From: Chamaecyparis obtusa
Taxonomy: Eukaryota; Streptophyta; Pinopsida; Cupressales; Cupressaceae
DNA length: 64,000 bases
NCBI GenBank assembly: GCA_027943335.1
Contig: BSBK01008827.1
Location: 1-64,000, forward strand
Direction of reading: 5' to 3'
Numbering within the stretch: position 1 is the stretch's first letter; every line of letters starts with the position of its first letter. Below, piece after piece: positions 47,801 to 60,008 of this stretch. The position numbers and the translations under genes are program-made. The notes beneath the pieces are model-generated. The model did no database searches, was not told the origin of the DNA, and was given only the letters and a program-made list of their open reading frames with translations.

Positions 47801-48329
47801 TATGGGCACTTGAATATTCATTATCTCTTTGTTAGTTTGGGAGGGGTTGGTTGTTGGAATACCTGAGATTTAGACTTAGAATCATGGAGTTGTAGAGCTT
47901 ATCAGGCTAGAAAGAAGCATTGGACCTCGTTTTAAGGTGGTGACACTTGGAGGGCACCAAGGTCTTGCGGTTGGTTAATGCAAATATTTATCAACTCACG
48001 AACACTCTATTAGTCACTGGGTGCAGGAATTTTTGTTATTTAGTGATGATTTCAACAAAAAAATGTGGGTGTATTTTCTTAAGCATAAACTAGAGGTGTT
48101 CAACATGTTTCAGGAGTTGAAAGTCTTAGTGGAAAAAGAGTCTAGTTGTCTGATTGTCACTATTTGATTCGACAATGGCAAGGAATTTTATTCTTCTGTT
48201 TTCTTCAACTTCTGTGCATCACATGACATTAAGCATCAATTTACCACACCTTACACCCCTTAGTAGAACGGTGTTGTTGAGTGCAGGATTTGGACCTCGT
48301 TTTAAGATGGTGATACTTGGAAGGCATCC
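47801..48329 (+). pseudogene. copia integrase core fragment
   Basis: Resumes the gag-pre-integrase (HLNIHYL) and continues to integrase with DDFNKKMWVYFLK, a damaged second aspartate region (IVTI, stop, FDNGKEF) and FTTPYTP followed by stops before NGVVE, the glutamate site. At 48290-48328 a 39-bp segment repeats 47922-47960 of the same element. Confidence 0.78.
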
Positions 48330-48582
48330 TGAAAAATGAAAAATGCTGAGAGGGGGAGGGGGTGAATCAGTATTTTAAAAACCTTAAAGAAAAATTGGAA
48401 AGTACACTCAAAGATGGAGACATGACAGATATTTTTCTCACGTGGAAAACCCAAAACGGGTTAAAAAACCACGGCTTCACTATTGAAAAGGGCTACAACC
48501 CTTTACATTAAAAGCTACAACTCTTCAAGGACGCATTACAAGGCAGGCTTGAACCTGTCTTCCAAAAAGGCTACAACCTTTT

Positions 48583-50804
48583 TGTTAAGGTTTTAGGATC
48601 ATTGCAAATGTAATAGCACTATCTCATTGTATGTGTTTTCCAAATGCAACAATCTCTTGCATTTATATTGAGAATGAGCCAAGAAGAGACATGTCCCTTC
48701 ATGAGACATGTCTATTCATTAATATGTAATTAATATAATGACAATTACGATTATATATATATATATATATACATCCATACACACACACACACACACACAT
48801 ATCTCGAGTATTATATTAATTTCTCTAATATTTACATAATAATAATATATATATATATATATAAAATTAAGTATATATATACATCTCATATATACTAAAT
48901 ATATATATACATATCTTCACTAGTATTGACTCAGTGTTTATTCGACTGAAGTTACAAAACATCAACACTCCCTCTTAGCTAGGGAGGATAAATCAATCCA
49001 ATGTCAACACTTAAGACACTTGACAACATCAATCATATGATGTAAGAAATAAAGGCATCATCCTCAAGATGTAATCAATAGAAACATAGTCTCAATATGT
49101 GGATTGCCTCCATCGGTGATTCTATCCACAAGTTCTCAGGTGGATTGCCTCCATCGGTGGTTCTATCCACAAGCTCTTGAGTATTGGCCTATTAGAATGT
49201 CTAACACATGATTTTCACCAAATACTCTGAGTATTGGCCTATCAGAACATCAACATATGATATTCACCAAGTACTCAATAAGGTATTGGCCTGCAGAATA
49301 TCAACACATGATATTCACCAAATACCTATCATATATCTATACAAACAACTCATAGACCGTCAATGACATCTAACACTTAGTTGTTGATTTACAAGATATA
49401 TCTATGCAAACAACTTATAGACCGTTAATTTAATGACATCTAACTCTTAGTTGTTGCTTTACAAGATGTATCTATACAAGCAACTTATAGACCATCAATT
49501 TAATGACATCTAACACTTAGTTGTTGCTTTACAAGATATATTTATGCAAACAACTCATAGACTGTCAACTTAATGACATTTAACACTTAGTTGTTGCATT
49601 AATTCATCATGATCTGTTTCAACATTATAAATAATGTATATCATGATTTAAGTTATTGTAAGATCGTCACCTTCCAATAACTTCTGCAAATACAAGTGAT
49701 AATTATTTGGAAGTCGTCACTTCCTCATGATTTACACAGGGGGAAGGCCCATTAAAAAAATTCATGATTCATTATTATAATAATCAATTATATCAAGTTT
49801 ACCTCAGAAGTGTTTCACCTTCAATAGTGAACTCCCTCTCAATCAATATGATCAAGATTGTCACAAGTTGACTGAATCATCTGCTCCCTCTGAAGCTCAA
49901 GTTTATCAACTTCTTGATCTCTTTTGAAATGTCGGACTCCCTTTGCATCTAGTCTCAATCATCAATTCATTTGCAAGCATCAAGTTCTTTCTCCCTTGAA
50001 TGCAATTATCTTGTACTCCTGTCCTGAAGGTATGTTAGAGAGAGGTTACAAATAGCTCACTAAACTATCTCGACCGGAAATACCAATGATAGAAGCATAC
50101 AAGATTTTACTAACCAATAGTATAGCATGAATTACTAACTCAAAAATTATGTGCATTAATAAAACATGAAATACCTATCTTTTATAAATTTCAAGTATTT
50201 CATTTTGTAACATGAGCCCATATAGAAAATATCATGCAAATTCATAGAATGATGTCATCGTTCTCAAATATTACTAAAATTCTTCACATGAACTATATTT
50301 AATATCCAAAGGTTCTATACACTATCACAACCTTCAATCTTATTAGATCTCCCTTCAAGTGGTTAGGCTTTTAAAGAAGGAACCTTGCTCTTTTATAGAT
50401 TTTTGCATAGACCCGTACACATTGGGTCATAACTTTTGAACCAGACACTTTCTTTCCAATCGCTTCTGTGAGATTCTTCTAAATTTGTTTTTCACAAACA
50501 TATCTGAAATTTAGCAAAATCCAACGGTGCATTTGAGAGATATGGTCCTCGTACCGAGACTGTATTTTCTGAGACAGTCACACATTCACCATCAATAAAC
50601 TACTCTCTTACATTTGCAACTTGGCTTTGATACCATGTTAAGGTTTTAGGATCATTGCAAATGTAATAGCACTATGTGATTGTATATGTTTTCCAAATGC
50701 AACAATCTCTTGCATTTATATTGAGAATGAGCCAAGAAGAGACATGTCCCTTCATGAGACATGTCTATTCATTAATATGTAATTAATATAATGACAATTA
50801 TGAT

Positions 50805-50844
<40 letters not shown>

Positions 50845-51021
50845 TATATAATATCTCTTTAGTATTATATTAATTTCTGTAATATTTACATAATAATAAT
50901 ATTTATATATATATATATTTAAGTATATATATACATCTCATATATGCTAAATATATATATACATATCTTCACTAGTATTGACTCATAGTGTTTATTCGAC
51001 TGAAGCTACAAAACATCAACA
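48583..51021 (-). mobile_element. Non-coding LTR element nested in the LTR
   Basis: 2,439 bp. Left LTR 48583-48967 and right LTR 50636-51021 (385-386 bp, TGTTAAGG ... ATCAACA). PBS 50622-50635 (TGGTATCAAAGCCA on the minus strand, one change from the initiator-Met PBS), polypurine tract 48968-48976. Target duplication CTTTT at 48578-48582 and 51022-51026; the partner LTR at about 60259-60264 has the empty site with one CTTTT. The 1.67-kb interior has no open frame. Both LTRs contain a CA/TA microsatellite. Confidence 0.93.
49095..49610. repeat. Three sets of short tandem repeats inside the nested element
   Basis: Set 1 (about 49097-49175): two copies of a 40-45-bp unit with GTGGATTGCCTCCATCGGTG. 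Set 2 (about 49177-49327): three copies of a 50-55-bp unit with GAGTATTGGCCTAT and ATTCACCAAATACTC. Set 3 (about 49330-49605): about four copies of a roughly 73-bp unit with ATAGACCGTCAATTTAATGA and CTTAGTTGTTGCTTTACAAG. Confidence 0.85.
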
Positions 51022-51694
51022 CTTTTCTCTGATAATGAACTTAACTGAATCAAAACAAAAATTAACTCTGAGTCTTTACAGTAGACATAAAGACATCTGA
51101 ACCAAGATAAGCAATTGGAGTGGATCCTTGTGACAAGGTTCGTTCTGAAGCTCTTTCAACAATAACATGTAATGACCCTTACTATAAAGGCCACTAAAAA
51201 CCACTAATACTGAACTGAGAAAATTCGTCAAATAGTTGGCATGCACTGAATACACTGCTGAAAGAAAAATACTGAATATAGGAAATTATTTTGCAATATA
51301 TGAGTTCGCTGTCCCAAAATTTCAGAATAATAGATAGCAACCAAATACCATCTAAAACACTATCAATGATGTAGGAAATTGCTCAAAACCATATGCCATT
51401 CATATATCAACAATTTGCAACAATGCCATACATTTTTCAGTCAATGATATGATCATCAAACCCTAGGTTTGCAATATAGATAGACTGAAAATTACAATGC
51501 CCTTTCACTTGCAAAATCCTAGCCTTCCTTTGTTACCAATAATGCCAAATGGCAAACAAAGACAAGTACGATGTAAAATAGTAAAGTGCTGAAGCTATAT
51601 TTTGTACTCAGCTGAAAACATACATTTCTCAGAAAATATGCCAAATGCCAAATGAGAAATGAGGAACCTGATTGTAGATGGCTGCAATAATTTT

Positions 51695-51832
51695 TCGGAC
51701 TGCTTTTTCGAACTGCTTTTTCGGACTGCTTTTTCGGATCTGCTTTTTCGGACAGCTTTTTCGGATCTGCTTTTTCGGATTGCTTTTTCGAATCTGCTTT
51801 TTCGGATCTGCTTTTTCGGACTGCTTTTTTCC
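51695..51832. repeat. Array of CTGCTTTTTCGGA units
   Basis: About 11 copies of an 11-13-bp unit, CTGCTTTTTCGGA(T), open in several frames in both directions. The Lys/Ser-rich frames across it are artefacts. Confidence 0.9.
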
Positions 51833-52224
51833 TTTTGCAACCAAAACTCAAACCCTCAAGTAAATTTGAGGATTCCAAATAAGCTCAACTTGAAATGGCT
51901 GAATACCACTTCCAAATTTGCAACCCTTCAGTAGATATTTCACTACCTCAGTTATGCCAATCTAGGGGAGTGATTCGTTCCCAAAGATCGAATAATATTT
52001 GCAGATCACAAGGCTACAAATTGCTTCACAATGAAGAAGTAGAAGAAATCCCAAATCCAAGCATGAAGAAATGAAGCCCCAAGTCCTCTATTTATTCTTT
52101 TCCTTGAGAAGTTGCTAGAACTTCTAGAAACATCCAATTATAATGTACTTTATAATAAAATATCATTATAATAATAAAGTACATTTCTCAACTCAAAATT
52201 ATAACAATGTAGGCCCAAATGTCT

Positions 52225-52400
52225 CATAACTGAATGTAGGCCCAACTACGACTGAACATAGGCTCAAGACTGAACGTAGGCTCTACTACAACTCGATGTA
52301 GGCTCAAACTGGATGTAGGCTCACTCTGGATGTAGGCTCCACTACAACTGCATGTAGGCCCAAACTGGATGTAGGCTCTACCGAATGTAGGCTCTGTCAG
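52225..52400. repeat. Array of CTGRATGTAGGCTC units
   Basis: About ten loosely spaced copies of (A)CTGRATGTAGGCTC/CCC with variable spacers, inside the solo LTR. Confidence 0.8.
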
Positions 52401-53921
52401 CAATATGCAATCAAATGATCAACATAATGACCCTCTCTCCAAACCATTTGCCTACGAGAGTCGATGATAGGCAAATCCGTCATGCCAAACGATGTCAGCC
52501 AAAATGGGGACATGACATAACAAACAATGGCTCCTCCAAAAATACATACTACACACAACTATATCCAAGAGATTGCTTTCCCTTTTTAAAAATACTCTGA
52601 TCTGTATATTCTGTGATGTATCAAAAATTAGCCTTATTTCTGAAGACTCAAAAATAACTACTTTTTCAAACTGAACACACCCGTCGCAGATTTTCATCAA
52701 TATTAAGCTATTTTCAACTCCATATGTATCGGCTTGCCAATTTTTCAATTTTAACCCCACGATGCCTCCTTTCAATACGCTCTACTCCCAAAACATGCCT
52801 CACGCTTGATATGCACTACATTCCCTTATTTTTAGAACCGCTACCAGTCCTTGTATTTGTTTCAACGTTCTTCTAATCATATTTTTGGAAGTGAGCTGCA
52901 GTTGTTGAACACATACATGTGTAATTGTGTTTTAACACCAGTCACCTACACATTCGCGAGTTCATTGCATTTTATTTACTGACATCGCCGGTTTTTCATA
53001 TTTCTAAAAACTACACACGCACCGTGTTTTTTAATAAAGCAGTTGATGTGTTTTTTTTCACAAACTTCGAATTGCGTTTTTGTATTAGGAAGATGCCTCA
53101 TACACCCAGCTTACTGGATGACTCATTGTAGGATGCCTCATACACCCATCTTATTGGACGGCTCATTGTCTGTTAGTATTAATAGTCATTATTTATCTGT
53201 GCGACTGGACGTTTCCTTATCGACACAAAACGCTTGTGTTCATCTGCAAATCTCAGGAAGCCAATACGCACCTTCAAATCACTGCAACTTGCGTTATTTT
53301 TCAAAAGAATGGACTACTTCCTATCTCTTATTCCACATGAAACAAAATGCCTCCCCTTTTTTAAAATGGAATTGACATGCTCTTCCGGTGTTCAATCATT
53401 GTCGACACTTAGTGCGCACAGAAAGAAGAATCTTTGAAAACATTGTGGTCATCACATACGTTACACCTGTTATGTCTTAAAAAAAAAACGACTTAGTTTT
53501 ATGTCTTCTTTTATTTACCCATTGCAAATGACACAGATTTTCAATCACGACAAGTGTCACCATTTTGGTTGCTTGCGCGCCAGCTGCATACATGTAAAGA
53601 AAAGGTTTTTGATAAACGTATCATTCTTTTTTCACTGCTGAAGAATAGTTGCTTATTTATTTTCATCCACTCACTCTAGATTTTCATCCCCACACAAAGT
53701 CATATGTCAATATCATTGAAATGCCTTGTTAGTAAGAATAAAAACACATAGAAAACGACATTTTATATCATTCGTATTGACATACAAGTGTCAAACAATT
53801 GCTGCAAGAGAGATCAAACTATGTGGTAGAAGGCAGGATCAAACATATGTAGGAGTAGAGACACCTGGAGCTCGATAAACACATCGTGACAACCAAAAAT
53901 CAAATGACAAAAACGCAACAA

Positions 53922-54027
53922 TCTCTCCCTTTTTGTCATTGATGGCAATATCCAGCAAGCACGAAGAAGAACAAACCAACTCCCCCTGAAACTTTGAATT
54001 AACTCCCCCTGAAGATCTACTCCCCCT
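53922..54027 (-). other. Multiple polypurine tracts of the Sirevirus-like element
   Basis: The plus strand has CTCTCCCTTTTTG next to the LTR end (53923) and three CTCCCCCT blocks at 53980, 54003 and 54020. On the minus strand these are AGGGGGAG tracts upstream of the 3' LTR. Several such tracts are a known Sirevirus trait; the LTR-adjacent one would prime plus-strand DNA. Confidence 0.75.
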
Positions 54028-54111
54028 TTGACATCAATGAACATGAAACTGAGATGCAAATGCAGTCCATAAGATATAACAGTGAAGTGCATCTGCTGAA
54101 AGACGAACCTT

Positions 54112-57100
54112 TCATTGAGGTGGAAAAACACCAAGCTTGCTTTGAAGATACTCAAAGCGATCTCGGGGTAAAGGTTTAGTAAACACATCAGCAACTTGTT
54201 CCTTTGTGACGCAGTCAAGGATGGTGGATCCAGTTAAGAATAGTCCAAACCTTGCAGCCAACAATCAACACAGCGGAATACTCAACAACAATACAACAAA
54301 ATAATTGTTTAACTCTGATTTTCATTAACATGCCCGGTTGTAAGGCCTTCCGGGTTATGGCCAATTACAATCAGAAACAATTCTGCAAGATCACAGGATG
54401 CAATACAACACTAGCTAGTTCAGTTCTGAACACTATCAACAACTGATGGAAACCCTAAGGCAGATCTAAGTTTGAGCTCGCAAGCCTCCAAACAATCTCC
54501 TTGTCTCCAAGTGTGCAAACCACTAGCTCTGCAACTACAAACTATCAGATAACAATCTGATCTGCAAGATCATGCAAGATCTTTTCCACAACTTTGCCAA
54601 CTCCATCTTTCAGAACCTCAAATCTGATTCGCTAAGTCTTCCAAGTCATGAACTTCTACTTTGCATCTCCCCTTAAACATCTACCCCAAACATCCTATAA
54701 ATACTAATCATCAGCCACAAGTCGGCTGGATGAAACCATTAACTCCCCCCAACAATTATTAAATGTAATATAAGTCGGCTCCAAAATAGCCTTACAAACT
54801 TTTAATACAACATGTCGGCCTGTAACAACAGCTACCAACAATAAATGCACCAAGTCGGCCCAACAAATCACACAGAAGTCCAGTTGGTAAACCAGAACTA
54901 CCGAGCGACAGTGAAATAACCGAGTATGCCAGGCATTGCCGAACACCAGTGTCGACCGAGCATCGCAGGCATCGCCGAGTAACACTTTCACCAAGCGCCA
55001 GAGATTACTGAGTTCCTTCAGTGACAGAGCTTCCTTCAATGACCGAGACCGTTGGTCAAGGCTGCAATCGAGTAACACTGGCCAAATAACACACCTCCCA
55101 TGCAGATTCACCGAGTACCCTAGAATGCCCCTGCATCACTTTGAACGAGCATAGTTCAGCTTGATAGTATTGTTAGCAACTTGCTCCTTCAGATAATGAT
55201 ATTTAATTGAAATGTGCTTGGTGCGGGAGTGCATCATTGGATTTCTCGAGATATCTATAAGAATACAAATAGGATTAGTGAATTCAAGCTTATAATCACA
55301 TAAGGTGTTCTTCATCCAAATTACCTGAGTGCAACAAGAAACTGCTGCAATATATTTAGCTTCAACAGTGGATGTGAAGTGCAAGACTATTTCTTGCTTA
55401 GCTAGGATACTAAGCAGCCACCTAAAAAGAAAGCACACCCACTAGTGCTTTTCTTATCATCCACGGAGCCACCCCAATCTGCATCTGTATAAGCTATAAG
55501 AGAAAAATTATAACTTTTTGGAAACCAAAGACCAAAATCAACAGTGCCTTTCAAATACTTAAAAATTCTCTTAACAGCTTGAACATGTGTTTGCTTTGGA
55601 GATGCTTGAAATCTAGCAACATAGCCAACAACCTGCATAATATCTGGCCTAGTGGCTGTAACAAACAACAAACTTCCTACCATAGGTCTATAAAAAGTTT
55701 GATCAACAGAGGGAGATACATCATCCTTAGTTTACATCCGATTTCCATAGGAGTGCTAACCGGATTGCAATCTTCCATTTTGAATCTCTTAGGCAACTCT
55801 CTAACATACTTAGCTTGGGAAATAAAAACACCTTCAGAAGATTGACTAATTTGCAGCCCAAAAAAGTAGGTTAATTCGCCCATCATAGACATTTCGAATT
55901 CATGTTTCATACAATCAGAAAATGTCTTGGACATTTTGACATTGTCACTACCAAAAATCAGATCATCAACATAAACCACAACAATGAGAATGCTATTACC
56001 TTCCTCTTTGACATATAAATTGCTATCAACATAACCCTTTTTGAAGCCCTGCTGCTGCAAGTAACTGTCCAGCGTGTCATACCAAGCTCTAGGAGCTTGT
56101 TTGAGTTCATAAAGAGCCTTTTTCAGCTTGCAAACATAGTCCAAATTATAGTAATAAAACCTTCCGGTTGTTCAACATAAATTTTTTCAACCAAATCCCC
56201 ATTTAAGAAGGCAGATTTGACATCCATTTGAAAGACTTTAAAACTTTTAAAGGAGGCAAAGGCTAGAAAAATTCTGATTGCTTCTAATCTTGCAACTAGT
56301 GCAAAGGTTTCACTAAAATCAACACCTTCAATTTGAGAATATCCCTTGCAAACTAAACAAGCCTTGTTTCTAATTATCTTACCATCTTCATTTACCTTAT
56401 TCTGGAATACCCATTTAGTACCTATCAAATTTTTGTTAATGGTTTTTGGCACAAGCTCCCAAGTATTGCTCTTCTTAATTTGTTCTAACTCTTCTTTCAT
56501 AGCAGCCACCCAATGCTCATCTACTGTTGTCTCTTCAAAACATTTAGGTTCAATCATAGAAATGAGTGAGAAGTCATCATCCTCAAAATAATTAACATTT
56601 TGCTTAGCATGCCTAGTTCTTCTTTCAGCTATAACTTGATCAATAGGATGATTCTTTTGAATAAATTTTGAAGGAGTTTTGAAGGTAGAAGCATCATGAG
56701 CACCTTGAGAATCATACCCGGAATTAACATGTGAGTTTTCAACATCATTTGAAGTAGAGAATATCTTCATGAGAAGATTGAGTTTTACCTTTGTCATTTT
56801 CATCACTTTTGCTAGCTGTTACAACTTGAATATGAGGAGAAGAAGGTACAATAGTGCTGGTTTGAGTTTTTTCTTATTCAAAGCTGTCCACATGCTCATC
56901 AAGCTCATTAGTAACCTCATGTATTTTAACATTAACACTCTCTACCAATTTATGTAGCCTCTTATTATAGCATTTGAACGCTTTACTTTTAGATGAGTAG
57001 CCAAGAAAGATTCCCTCATCAGATCTATAATCAAATTTGCCCAAATTATCTTCATCCCTCCTAATATAACATGGACTTCCAAAAATTTTAAAGTACTCAA

Positions 57101-58289
57101 CAGTAGCTGGTTTACCTTTCCAAAGTTCATATGGTGTCTTGTTGAATTTTGACCTCAACAATGTTCTATTCTGAATATAGACTGCTATGTGGACAACTCT
57201 CCAAAAAATGTCTTTCACTTTTCTTTCATTCATCAAGCAACGAGCCATTTCTTGGACTGTTCTGTTTTTCCTTTCCACAAAACCATTTTGTTGTGGTGTT
57301 CTAGGGGCTGAAACCTATTTCTTGATTCCATGTTGCTCACAAAACTTAACAAAATCATTTGAGGTAAATTCTCCCCCATTATCAGAACGCAAGCATTTGA
57401 TTTTCACATCCATTTCATTCTCAACCAAGTTCTTAAAAATCTTAAACTTATCCAAAGCCTCTGATTTTTTTTTTAGAAAAGTAACCCAAGTCATGCAAGA
57501 AAAATCATCAATAAGAAGCATAAAGTATTTTTCACCTTGAAGGCTTGCTGTCCTAGTTGGTCCACAAAGATCCGTGTGAACTAACTCAAGTGGCCTACTG
57601 TTGAAGTGATCTTTTGGTTTGAAGGAAGCTCTGGTTTGTTTTCCCTCTTGACAATTTTTACAAACAACATCAGCTGGTTTCTCTATCTTTGGCATATCTT
57701 TTACAGCTTCCTTTTTATTGATTTTGATGAGATTATAAAAATTTACATGCCCAAAATGCTTATGCCAAAGCTAAGCATCCTCCACCTTGCTCAAACAACA
57801 AGTCTCGTCATTGGAGTCATCAAGAATATAAAAATTATTTGTTGCTCTAGTTGCTTTAGCTATGACATCATTTCCCTTTTTGATAGTGCAAGAATTTGAG
57901 TTAAAGCTAAGATCATACCCTTGATCACACAGTTGACTAACACTTAGGAGATTATGTTTTAATCCTTCAACATAGAGAACATTCTCAACAAGGGTTTCAT
58001 CATTATTAATCAAGAGAGTGCCTATACCAACAACCTTTGCAGAAGAACTACCTACAAATCTAACCTTTCCACCTTTCATTTTCTTGAGAGTATGAAACTT
58101 ACTTAAATCACGTGTCATATGTCTTGAGTAGCCACTGTTAACATACCAAATGTCCTCACTGCTGGCAAGAAGAGCTGTTTGAACAACAAGAGCTTTTAGA
58201 GGTGTTTCTTGAACTTTTCTTCTCCAAACTTTGGTCATCTTTGTCCTTCTTTTTGGTTCAACATTGTAGAGCAAATCTGCACTATAGCT
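54112..58289 (-). pseudogene. Sirevirus-like Pol: PR, IN, RT, RNase H; interrupted by solo LTR
   Basis: Protease: IWYVNSGYSRHMT, Asn replacing the catalytic Asp. Gag-pre-integrase: HFGHVNFYNL ... CKNCQEGK. Integrase: D,D,E in LLIDDFSCMTW, LRSDNGGEF and QQNGFVERKNRT, with stops near 57318 and 57772. [24 protein letters not shown] and catalytic VVYVDDLIFGSD, with frameshifts near 56130 and 55680. RNase H: YTDADWGGSVDDKKST and AKYIAAVSC, then RTKHISIKYHYL. The frame then stops at the solo LTR (54207-55138) and resumes beyond it with EQVADVFTKPL to a TGA at 54112. The four activities copy element RNA and insert the DNA; this copy is dead. Confidence 0.88.
54207..55138 (-). repeat. gypsy solo LTR inserted in RNase H
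   Basis: 932 bp, TGACGCAG ... TGCCCCTGCATCA, same family as the LTR at 5430-6398. Target duplication CTTTG at 54202-54206 and 55139-55143. Without the LTR and one CTTTG, the RNase H frame reads on in phase, so at insertion this part of pol was still open. A TATA-like segment (minus strand TATTTATAG) is near 54697-54706. Confidence 0.95.
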
Positions 58290-59941
58290 GTTGCAAAATC
58301 TAGAGGTATGGCCAAACTTGTTACAGCTGTAACAGATCAAATTATACTTCCCAAAGGCATTCTGAAAATAATTCTTTAGGGGAGCAACTCTACAATTTGC
58401 AACTTTATGTCCAAAGTAGTTGCATGTAAAACATTAGCCATAGAAAAAAGGTTTGTTTACCTTGTTGAATGCAGGCTGACTATTTTCTTGTGGTGAAGAG
58501 TTTGGTTCAAGTTGCATGCCAACTCCTCTTTTGTCTTTGGTGGGTCTTTGAGAACTAAGAACATCATCCAAGGATACATTACCACTCTTGAAGGACACTT
58601 CTTCACTGGAAAGCATAGAAGTTTTACCTATGTTTCTAAGTGTAACAATTTCAGCTTCTAACTTGGCAATATTTTTTTCTTTTTGTTGAATCTGATTTTC
58701 CAGATTCTCACGAATTTTCTTAGCTTCCTCATTCAAGATTTTAGACTCAACAAGTTGAGTTTCAGCCTCTTTGAGAGATGTTGCAATCTTTAACTTTTCA
58801 ACACTCTCAACTTGCAGAAGATCCACAAGACTTTGATTCTTCTTTTTCAGCTTCTTAATCTCAGCTAGAGCTGCAATCAATTCAAGTTCAAGATCCACTT
58901 CATCTTCTACTTCATCATTTTTTTCGGAACTCAAATCATCAATAGCCATGAACATAATTTCGTTTATTCGAGAATCACTTTCGTTGCTTGAAGAATCATC
59001 GCTGCCATCTTTTGAAAACAACACCTTTTTGCCCTTTTCAAATTTCCAATTTTTCTTGGCAAATCTCCTAGTTTTCCGGAATTTGAAATCTTTTTCATCA
59101 TGACTGTCATCTTCTTTATCAAACGGACACTTTGAGGCAAAGTGACCGAGTTTCCCACAGTTGAAGCACTTCGAACTAGATTTTCCTTTACTTTTGTTAA
59201 GACCATTTTTCAGCCTTCTAATAAGGTATGCAATTTCCTCATTGGAGTCCTCATTCGAGCTATCATTGTGATTATTTTCTTTGTCCTTGCTCCTTTTAGA
59301 AACCTTGAAGGCAGATTCATTTTTGGAAGGCCCTTCAACGGTAGTTCTCATCTCATAGGCAGTCAAAATACCATTCAATTTGTCAACTATTAGAATGTCC
59401 AAATCTGACATTTCTTCAACCACAGAAACTTAAGCATCAAGCCTCATGGGAAGAGAGTGAAGAATTTTCTGAACCACGGTTTTCTCTTCAACATTTTCTC
59501 CCGGACCTTTTAAAGCATTGACAACTTCATCAACACGAAGAAAGTAAGCAACAATGTTTTCATCTTCCTTCATGCGAAGACTTTCAAAGACAGCCCGGTG
59601 AGTTTAAACTTTTGCCTTCCTAACTTTGTCATCACCATGATAGGCATTATGCAGGTTATCGCAAACTTCTTTTGTGGTAGTACAGTGCATGACCTTTACA
59701 AATTCAGCTTCAGTTAGACCACACAGAATGACATTCATGGCCTTGGCATTATTCTTGAACTCCTTTTTTCTATCAGCATTCGTAGGAGGTTTAGAAGGAA
59801 TAGTGTAACCATTGACAAGACTGAGATAGACATCACAGCCTAAGGACATGATGTAGGTCTTCATGCAAACACTCCAAAAGGCATAGTTGTTTCCATCAAA
59901 AAAGGTGCACGATTCGTAGCAAGACTTTCTAAGGCACTCAT
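58290..59941 (-). pseudogene. Sirevirus-like Gag with three zinc knuckles and coiled coil
   Basis: Starts MSALESLATNRAP at 59941, with a one-base shift within about 15 codons, then NNYAFWSVCMKTYIM and the gag core. After a break near 59600-59425 the long frame 59423-58434 (329 codons) carries knuckle 1 (CFNCGKLGHFASKC), acidic/Ser-rich stretches and a coiled coil of about 90 residues (EIKKLKKKNQSLVDLLQ onward). Past a TAA after FFYG come knuckle 2 (CFTCNYFGHKVANC) and knuckle 3 (CYSCNKFGHTSRFC), then protease. The protein would coat element RNA. Confidence 0.87.
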
Positions 59942-59994
59942 GATAGGCACAAGAATCAAACTCTCAAGTTTTTAAGCAAGGGAAGAGAGAGACC

Positions 59995-60007
59995 TGCTCT
60001 GATACCA
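59995..60007 (-). other. Primer-binding site, initiator Met tRNA
   Basis: Minus strand TGGTATCAGAGCA, one base from the 5' LTR end at 60009. Confidence 0.93.
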
Positions 60008-60008
60008 A

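Larger units (their letters stand above)
44416..48329 (+). mobile_element. copia LTR retrotransposon, 3'-truncated and split by hAT
   Basis: Plus-strand element. 5' LTR 44416-44614 (199 bp, TATTAGAATATTT ... CAATTTTCA), PBS TGGTATTAGAG at 44615-44625, a leader of about 740 bp, gag from 45356, protease, gag-pre-integrase and integrase core. Sequence ends at 48330, where the next element's LTR begins, so RT, RNase H and the 3' LTR are absent. Gag is of the same family as the gag-only copy at 15129. A 1.2-kb hAT interrupts it at 46600-47800. Confidence 0.85.
51168..52517. repeat. gypsy-type solo LTR, 1,350 bp
   Basis: Begins TGTAATGACCC and ends GGGGACATGACA. Target duplication TAACA at 51163-51167 and 52518-52522; the partner LTR has the uninterrupted sequence near 60400. 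No interior or second LTR, so it is a product of LTR-LTR recombination. It contains two tandem arrays (51695-51832 and 52225-52400). Confidence 0.92.
48330..53920 (-). repeat. 3' LTR of the Sirevirus-like element, interrupted twice
   Basis: Starts TGAAAAATG (48330) and ends GCAACA (53920). Segments 48330-48582, 51027-51167 and 52523-53920 align in order with the continuous right LTR beginning at 60009. That shows directly that 48583-51026 and 51168-52522 are insertions. Confidence 0.92.

Noticed and set aside
48583..48967. Second copy of the 50636-51021 sequence as an independent solo LTR
   Set aside because: The shared orientation, PBS, PPT and the single outer CTTTT duplication show that the two copies are the LTR pair of one element.
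51519..51878. Ser/Lys-rich repeat protein frames on both strands
   Set aside because: They are artefacts of the CTGCTTTTTCGGA array inside a solo LTR.
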